This document shows, in pieces, positions 58,195 to 64,000 of a stretch of DNA of 64,000 nt (positions are counted from its first letter, which is position 1; each line of letters opens with the position of its first letter). This stretch comes from Tetraselmis striata (lineage: Eukaryota; Chlorophyta; Chlorodendrophyceae; Chlorodendrales; Chlorodendraceae). A program made the position numbers and the translations under genes. Where the stretch lies: the NCBI GenBank assembly GCA_006384855.1, contig VCJN01000546.1, positions 1-64,000 on the forward strand, in the 5' to 3' direction. The notes under the pieces were generated by a model. The model was not told the origin of the DNA. It made no database searches and worked only from the letters and a program-made list of their open reading frames with translations.

Positions 58195-58900
58195 ATAACG
58201 GAGCGTCGCCTACCCAGGGCTTTCCGTAACTGGATTGGTGCCTAAACGGCCGTCGTAGAGACGCTGCAAGGGTTTCACTGGTGCTAGTCCTGTCCCGGGG
58301 GCGAAAAAATAATCACAATGAGCAGTTTTGCACACATATACCTGCCCACAAAAGTCTTGCCCCCTTGTCAAGCATCAATTGTAGATTTGCCCATTATGAG
58401 CCCTCACCTTCGTTTCCGGCCGCACCCTTCCATGTGTCATACGTGAACACATCATGCGTGGGGGGAGCCCTACATGGCGTTTGCTTGTTGGGCTCTCATT
58501 GTGCCATACGTGTGCGTGTCATTGTTTAGGGTTAGTAATGAATTTTATAACCCAATGTCACGAGGGGATGAATTTTCATATCACACGTATGTATATGCGT
58601 TTTATATGTACGGATGCACGCCAAGAGTTAGCTCTACCATCGTAGAGCACATTCACAAACACTGTGAGATTCAGATGTGACGCAAGTGTGCCCTACTGGT
58701 GACGAACGACGACATACGGGGACGATACGGGACGGACGAGGGACGTGGATTTCATACCGAGTAGCGACGACTATCGCGCGCGACCTGTAAAGTACTATAT
58801 GAATTTCTCGTTTCCATAATTTCATCAAATTGATAAGCGCACGCGGGCTCGCGTGTCGCCCGCCGACGCGGAGCACCCGGGCTAAGTACAGGCGGCTGCA
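58195..58900. other. Spacer after the tandem array
   Basis: No gene. It contains the second copy of the dispersed repeat (58258-58312), partner of 42331-42398. Confidence 0.5.
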
Positions 58901-59238
58901 CGTACTCGTTGCACATCGTTGCACATCGCTGACCCCGCGGTGTGCGGCGATGTGCGGCACGACGGGCAGAGGTGTGGGCGGATGTAGGTGGTACGGTAGG
59001 TGGTAGGCGGTAGGTGGTGTTTGTAGGTGCGCGTTTTAATGCAGCCGCCCTAACTGTTGATGATTGTGTAACGCCCCAGCACGCGCATGAAGTACGGGGT
59101 CGCCGCACGGTCACCGCCGCTCACCGTTGAATCAAGCGCGGACAGCCGCGCACTCGCATCTGTGTTGCCTGCCGGTGGTGGGTTACATCCACCCCAACTC
59201 TCAACCCCCCCCCTGCCCCCCGCGCGCTGCAGCAGGCA

Positions 59239-59480
59239 TGCCGGCAAAGGGATGGATAGCGAGTGTGTCGAAGGATGGCGTGTACACATGCAAGCACTGC
59301 CGGGGCAACGTGACGGGCACATGTGATAAGATGGCGCGAGAGCGGCACTTCCTAAAATTCCCGAACTGTAGCCACTCGTTGAAGCGTGCGGCTAAGTTGC
59401 GCCGCAAGGCCGCCTTATCACAAGCAGCAGCAGCAGGGGCGGCAGCAGCAGCAGCAACAACAACAGGGGCGGCAGCATGA
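59239..59480 (+). CDS. BED-like zinc-finger ORF
   Basis: An 80-codon ORF: MPAKGWIASVSKDGVYTCKH..., with C-x2-C (TCKHC), then ARERHFLKFPNCSHSLK giving His and Cys at BED-finger spacing, followed by basic KLRRKAALSQ and an Ala/Thr run. BED-like fingers commonly sit at the N-terminus of DNA transposases or their regulators. The start is the first ATG after a CAG acceptor-like site. Confidence 0.4.
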
Positions 59481-59607
59481 GTAGCTGCAGCCGTCGGAAA
59501 CGGCACGCCGGCGCCGGTCTCGGACGACGGCGGCTCGAAGGTGGACGATGTGATGGGAGGGGGGAGGACCCCGTTGGCGAAGACGGTATGGACATCCACG
59601 CGCCTGC

Positions 59608-60130
59608 GTGGCCGCCGGCGGGCGTGGAACCCGCGATGAGGGCGTGATACGGGAAGGCGATCCCGGTGACTTCTACATGAAGGTCATCGCCAAGAAGTTC
59701 CGGGGAGTATGGCCCTACGGCGTGATAACCAGCGTCGTTACCGAGTGGGTGTTGGAGATCTACGGCGGGGCGACCCAGTGGCGCGCTGTTTTCGAGGACG
59801 GTGACACTGTGGACCTTCTGCGTTCAGAGGTGAGTGGGCCCGGCCTGTGTGCTTGTGGCACCACTCACCTGCGGTTGTATGGAATCACACGCACCCGCCC
59901 GGTCGGCGTGGCAGGTTGTGGAGGCTATGGCGGCTGCCCAGGAGCATTCCCCTGTGGATGCGGACGTGGAGGCTCGCTTGGCAACCGTCCCTGAAGGCGA
60001 TGACCAGTCCAGTGAATCCGAAGAGGAGGGCTGGGAAGGGGGAGGGGGGGGGACGCGGCCGGCGCCGGGTGGACGAGCGATGAGGAGGAGGAGGAGGAGG
60101 CAGCGCACCTCCGGGCGTGAGAGTCTGCTG
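59608..60130 (+). CDS. Tudor-like segment of a transposon-associated protein
   Basis: DFYMKVIAKKFRGVWPYGVI followed by WRAVFEDGDTVDLLRSE matches the pattern of small plant Tudor-like domains (PTM/DIR17 type), in which an F-x-G-x3-G-x-V strand pair precedes a Y/F-E-D-G-D-x-E/V-D-L motif. The donor GAG|GTGAGT follows at about 59829. The next exon (about 59913) encodes QVVEAMAAAQEH and an acidic run. It may be the N-terminal part of the TNP2-like protein downstream. Confidence 0.4.
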
Positions 60131-60132
60131 TT

Positions 60133-60900
60133 GTGCCGGGGTCCGACACGAATGCCCTCACGTTTGCAGTCATGAAGTGCTCGGCCCATGTGAAGAGCAA
60201 GAATTTTAACAACTCCGCTGACAGCGACTGGCAGCTGTTGCATGACATCATGCCCGCCGGCTTCACCTGGGGTGGGATGGCCGTGCCACGCAGCCACAAG
60301 GCGATGCGGAAGTTCCTGCGGGTACGGCCGGGATGTCTGCATGGGTGCGTGCTTGACGCGGCGCGTCTTGGGGTGTCATGCCCCTCACGCTCCTCGCCTC
60401 CCGATGCATGCAAGTGCGTGATACATCCAGATATGTCCGGCACATGTGCCGCAAGGGGTGCGTGGCGTTCAGCGGGGCGCCCGGGAAGGCTGGCGGATGG
60501 GCGAACCTCCCCGACCAGCACTGCCCGGAGTGCAATGCCGACAGGTTTATCCGCATGCCTGCTGGCGGAGCGCGAAGACGCCAAGTACACCACCATGGTC
60601 GCGCGAGCTCAACACGTCTACCTTGCCACGCCGCCGCCCCCGCCGGGGGCTGACTCGGACGACAGCCATGCCAGCGCGCGGCCCATGGGGCTGCATTGTG
60701 TACGGTGTGGACGCTGGAACGAGCCCACACTGCCGTGGGCTTGGACTTGTGGAGAGTGCCGGGCGGTGGCGGTGGTTCCGGCGGGGAGGAGGCCCTTGTC
60801 CTCCTTGACGGTCCGGGCATCCGCAAGGTGGCTGTTCTCATGGCCCCTGCCCACATGTCATGCGCGAATGCTGCCGACTTGGGCGTCGGCGCCCCCGAGC
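60133..60900 (+). pseudogene. TNP2-like (CACTA/EnSpm) transposase N-terminal fragment
   Basis: NNSADSDWQLLHDIMPAGFT and PRSHKAMRKFLR (to a CGG|GTACGG donor at about 60321) resemble the N-terminal conserved region of TNP2-type transposases. In the next exon, HMCRKGCVAFSG and DQHCPECNADRFIRM match the cysteine pairs that follow it (C-x3-C and C-P-x-C). Two further CxxC pairs (HCVRCGRWNEPTLPWAWTCG) lie at about 60690-60755. The DDE catalytic region is not seen. Whether it is intact with introns or decayed cannot be settled here. Confidence 0.45.
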
Positions 60901-60910
60901 TGCTAGTGGC

Positions 60911-61129
60911 GGGGATCCACGCGAGGTCGCAGGACGGTGCGCGAGGGGGGGGGGGGGGGGGGGGGGCGGGCGGGCAGCGGCTGTGGGATAGGCGGGGCAG
61001 CGGTTGATACCGAGTGAGGCGTAGCATCGTTTGCAGTAGCAGCGCAGCCTTTCCGGCGTGACGCCGCCTGGATGTAACCCAGCAGTACGCGCAAAGTGCA
61101 AGTGCAAGCTGCTGATGGCGGGGATCCCG

Positions 61130-61166
<37 letters not shown>

Positions 61167-61545
61167 GCGGCTGTGGGATAGGCGCGGCAGCGGTTGCTAC
61201 AGAGTGAGGCGTCGCATCGTCTGCAGTAGCAACGCAGCCTTTCCGGTTGCATAGTATCTAGTGTGACGCCGCCTGGATGTAACCCAGCAGTACGCGCAAA
61301 GTGCAAGTGCACGCTGTTGGTGGCGGGGATCCACGCGAGGTCGCAGGACGGTGCGCTTGGGGGGGGGGGGGGGGGGGGGGGCGGGGCGGGCAGCGGCTGT
61401 GGGATAGGCGGGGCAGCGGTTGATACCGAGTGAGGCGTAGCATCGTTTGCAGTAGCAGCGCAGCCTTTCCGGCGTGACGCCGCCTGGATGTAACCCAGCA
61501 GTACGCGCAAAGTGCAAGTGCAAGCTGCTGATGGCGGGGATCCCG

Positions 61546-61584
<39 letters not shown>

Positions 61585-61730
61585 CGGCTGTGGGATAGGC
61601 GGGGCAGCGGTTGCTACCGAGTGAGGCGTAGCATCGTTTACAGTAGCAACGCAGCCTTTCCGGTTGCATAGTGTGACGCCGCCTAGATGTAACCCAGCCA
61701 TACGCGCAAAGTGCAAGTGTTACACGCCCG
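60911..61730. repeat. Minisatellite of four alternating ~190-225-bp units separated by G tracts
   Basis: CAGCGGCTGTGGGATAGGCG recurs at about 60973, 61166, 61390 and 61582 (spacings about 193, 224, 192). Units alternate A-B-A-B: units 1 and 3 end with a GATCCCGCG and G-tract boundary, and units 2 and 4 carry an extra GGTTGCATAGT segment. The two GATCCCGCG-linked G tracts (61131-61165 and 61547-61581) are both 35 bases. Confidence 0.9.
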
Positions 61731-61761
61731 TGTGCCCCACCCAATATCATTGCGCCCGACT

Positions 61762-62139
61762 TCACTGACGGCATGTCTCGCTCTTCATCACCTCCCGGGC
61801 CGTCCGCCGCCTCACCCTGCGCACCCTACCAGCCGCGCGTGCCTTCTCGGAAGCCTCACACACGGCGGCGCGAGTCGCGTCGTGGAACACGTCCCTGACA
61901 TGGCGGAACTCCGCCCTCACCGCGGCCGTGGTCGGGCAGGGGACTGCCCGCTGATGGGTCGCCATGCATGGGTACTTGGGGCCACACCAAGCCGGGGTCC
62001 CGTCGCAGCAACACTCCCATTCCGTCCGTTGGCCGCAGTACACGCATGACGGGCGTCCGGCCAGGACACGCACATGATAGTGCATGTGGCCGCCTCCCGC
62101 CACTGCTCGTAGTGCTCCGGTCAACATGGCGACGAGCAA
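61762..62139 (-). pseudogene. Cysteine-rich zinc-ribbon fragment, piggyBac-like C-terminus (tentative)
   Basis: A 125-codon minus-strand ORF with PSCVYCGQRTEWECCCDGTP followed by CGPKYPCMATHQ. The C-x2-C ... C-x-C ... C ... C-x4-H spacing resembles the RING-like cysteine domain at the C-terminus of piggyBac-type transposases. No DDE region is seen. Confidence 0.3.
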
Positions 62140-62413
62140 GTCGGCATGTCCCGCAGGTGGCTGCGGGGCGGGTGGCGCGAGCGCAGCCTCGCTCGCCTCG
62201 ACAACTCACTCAGCCCTATCAGTCGCCTCAACCACGGCCTCCTCCGCCTCCTGACGCGGCGCATCAGGCGCATCATCGTCGCCTGGCAGGGCGTCCCCCC
62301 CCCGCAACGGCGCCGTCGGCGGTGGCCGACGCCGTCGTGGCGGGGTGTTGTGAGGAGGTGGCCCTATACATAGGTGGCTGGGGCCGGCACCGCCATGTGT
62401 TGCTCCACATGCG

Positions 62414-63010
62414 GTGCGGTTCCTGACGCGACAGCTCCGTCGCACAAGTACCGGCGCCGGCACCCCACGCCTGCTGGGCTTACCACCAACCGGCATGTTT
62501 CCTTTGGGAGGTGGTTCATCCGCGTCGGAGGTGAGCGGCGGTGCCGGTGTGGGTGTGGATACTGCCCGGCCATTAGGGCTCCCGCCGCCCGCCGCTCCGC
62601 CGACCCACGCCGCGGCGTGTGCTGCGCCCCGCATTGTCGCCTCGAATATATTATACATGACCCGGGGACGGGGGGGGAGGGGGGGGGGGGGGATTCGTGC
62701 GTTTCGTATGTCGGCGGAACGGCGTGCGAAGCTGCGGCTGGCGAAGGTGGTGGAAGTAAGCGTGGCGGCGTCGGCGGCGTTTTACCGTGCGTGCATGCGT
62801 GCGCAACCCCGCGGCAGCAAGCCCCGGACTCGGCGTGTGCCGGCGGCAGAGCTGCGAAGCCATGGACACGGTACGGGATGCCAAGTCTGGCTAGGCAACT
62901 GCCGAGGCTTGCGGCTTAACCCCCATGTCCGGCGGTTGAGGGACGGAAAGTGCGTAGAAGTTGATCGGCAAAGCGGGCATATAAGCCTGGCTGTGCTAGG
63001 TTCCTATTAA
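62414..63010 (+). CDS. Unrecognised ORF in transposon-derived DNA
   Basis: A 198-codon ORF interrupted in composition by a G run at about 62670-62692 (Gly-rich in this frame). The C-terminal half (SAERRAKLRLAKVVEVSVAA) is basic and helical. No family recognised; it could be a chance ORF in GC-rich DNA. Confidence 0.2.
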   Translation: MRFLTRQLRRTSTGAGTPRLLGLPPTGMFPLGGGSSASEVSGGAGVGVDTARPLGLPPPAAPPTHAAACAAPRIVASNILYMTRGRGGRGGGGIRAFRMSAERRAKLRLAKVVEVSVAASAAFYRACMRAQPRGSKPRTRRVPAAELRSHGHGTGCQVWLGNCRGLRLNPHVRRLRDGKCVEVDRQSGHISLAVLGSY

Positions 63011-63139
63011 GTAATGGCGGTTTGTGCTAAGTAATTCGTAGGGGTGCACCGTGCAGCGCAGGTAGGGGGCGGTATAAATGAGGCCGGGCACATATACTGC
63101 TCCACGAAACGACACTGTCGCACGTGTAGTTGAATAGAC

Positions 63140-63140
<1 letters not shown>

Positions 63141-63192
<52 letters not shown>
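63141..63192. repeat. 52-base poly-C tract
   Basis: An uninterrupted run of 52 C, the longest homopolymer in the window, followed by A and CCCCCCG. Another C run follows at about 63287-63311 with one T inside. Confidence 0.95.
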
Positions 63193-63949
63193 ACCCCCCG
63201 CCGGGTCGGCCCGCCGACCCGCCACGGCATGTAATATATGTCATACATCGCCGGGGTATGTGTGAGTGGATGCCCCGCCGCCACATCCCCCCCCCCCCCC
63301 CTCCCCCCCCCATTTACACTTGTGCACTCATTAAGTTTGGGCTGGTTTCGGAGCAATTCATGTACGTATGTATATACATACAATGTAACGTAGGACCTGC
63401 GCGGAAAGAGGCGAGGCTGGCGGAGTGCATTGGGGGTGCGTAGAGTAGCGTGTTGGTGAGATTCGGGGTGCATCGGACGCCGGATGCCCATCCACCCAGC
63501 GTAAAAGACGCGTACGTAATATTCACACTATATATATTCACACGCAAATGTGTGAAATCCGGACATTCCGTGCCAGATGGGTGGGAATACGGCGTCCGAT
63601 GCAGCCAAAACCCCAGCAAAACGCTATTCTATGCACCGCCAATGCACTCCGCCAGCACCGCCTCATTCTCTGTCGATTTCGAAAACGCCTTCACGTTATT
63701 TAAGCCACCGCTAATTGCAATTGCCACCGTGTAATGTTGTCACGATGTGGGCACACAACAACACTTACTACCGGTTCCGACGCGGATGGAGGCGCCCCCC
63801 CCCCCCCCCACACACCCGCCAAAATGGAGGAAGTGTAGGAGTACAACCGGAGCATGACGTGATCCATTGTCGCTTATTTACAAGCACGGGCGGTGCTGCC
63901 AGACCCGATCGTCTACGGCCGATATAATATTCACACTTTATTTACATCG

Positions 63950-64000
63950 GTTCACACCGCCGCACACCGCCGCACACCGCCGCACACCGCCGCACAACGC
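63950..64000. repeat. Tandem CCGCACACCG repeat at the window end
   Basis: The 10-base unit CCGCACACCG is repeated four to five times and continues past the window. It is complementary to GGTGTGCGG at about 58937, consistent with a subterminal repeat of a transposon. Confidence 0.75.

Larger units (their letters stand above)
58900..64000 (+). mobile_element. Transposon-derived region with inverted subterminal repeats, CACTA/EnSpm-like
   Basis: Near 58936-58958 the sequence reads GGTGTGCGGCGATGTGCGGC. Near 63950-64000 the complementary motif CGCCGCACACCGCCGCACACC is repeated several times in the opposite sense. Clustered subterminal inverted repeats are typical of CACTA/EnSpm elements. Between them lie a BED-like finger, a Tudor-like segment and a TNP2-like segment. 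No CACTA terminus or target duplication is visible; the right end is beyond the window. Confidence 0.45.

Noticed and set aside
60263-61774. 503-codon minus-strand ORF with repeated Pro-rich blocks
   Set aside because: It is produced by the G-tract minisatellite and the antisense of the TNP2-like segment; no independent motif.

Overview
This looks like nuclear DNA of a green alga (chlorophyte). It is GC-rich and mostly non-coding, with very intron-rich genes, interstitial TTTAGGG/TTTTAGGG-type telomere-like repeats, a plastid BASS-type transporter, a phytochelatin synthase and algal-type transposons. Long pure C or G runs of about 10 to 52 bases recur in introns and intergenic DNA. No rRNA gene, tRNA gene, operon or CRISPR array was recognised. 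Exon boundaries were inferred by eye from reading frame, family conservation and splice-site consensus.

Layout. 1-3.5 kb: the 5' half of a Ty3/gypsy-type retrotransposon on the minus strand (gag; an extra ORF with a Dam-like segment and a Nudix-like segment; protease and reverse transcriptase running off the window). About 5.8-10.45 kb: a plus-strand multi-exon gene I do not recognise. 10.9-11.7 kb: a decayed tyrosine recombinase. 15.48-30.15 kb: a 25-exon plus-strand gene for the E1 subunit of 2-oxoglutarate dehydrogenase, about 1,148 codons, with two insertions relative to ordinary E1, one of them EF-hand-like. 33.1-40.3 kb: minus-strand exons encoding, in order, PWWP, a disordered linker, two CGxCxxC (CXXC-like) clusters, a Dam-type adenine methyltransferase-like segment, a CW zinc finger and a basic tail. 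These probably form one chromatin protein. 43.16-44.26 kb: an intronless BASS4-like transporter. 44.8-49.3 kb: a minus-strand protein with two cyclic-nucleotide-binding-like domains and an EF-hand pair placed inside the first. 51.3-53.3 kb: a minus-strand phytochelatin synthase with its Cys-His-Asp triad. 53.8-58.2 kb: 2.9 near-identical copies of a 1,521-bp tandem repeat. 58.9-64 kb: transposon-derived DNA (BED-like finger, Tudor-like segment, TNP2-like segment, G-tract minisatellite, inverted subterminal GTGTGCGGCG-type repeats).

The genes do not form one pathway. The strongest candidates for something undescribed are the PWWP/CXXC/Dam-like/CW protein (a possible writer of N6-methyladenine in chromatin), the EF-hand pair nested in a cyclic-nucleotide-binding fold, the EF-hand-like insert in OGDH E1, and the Nudix-like segment in the retrotransposon.
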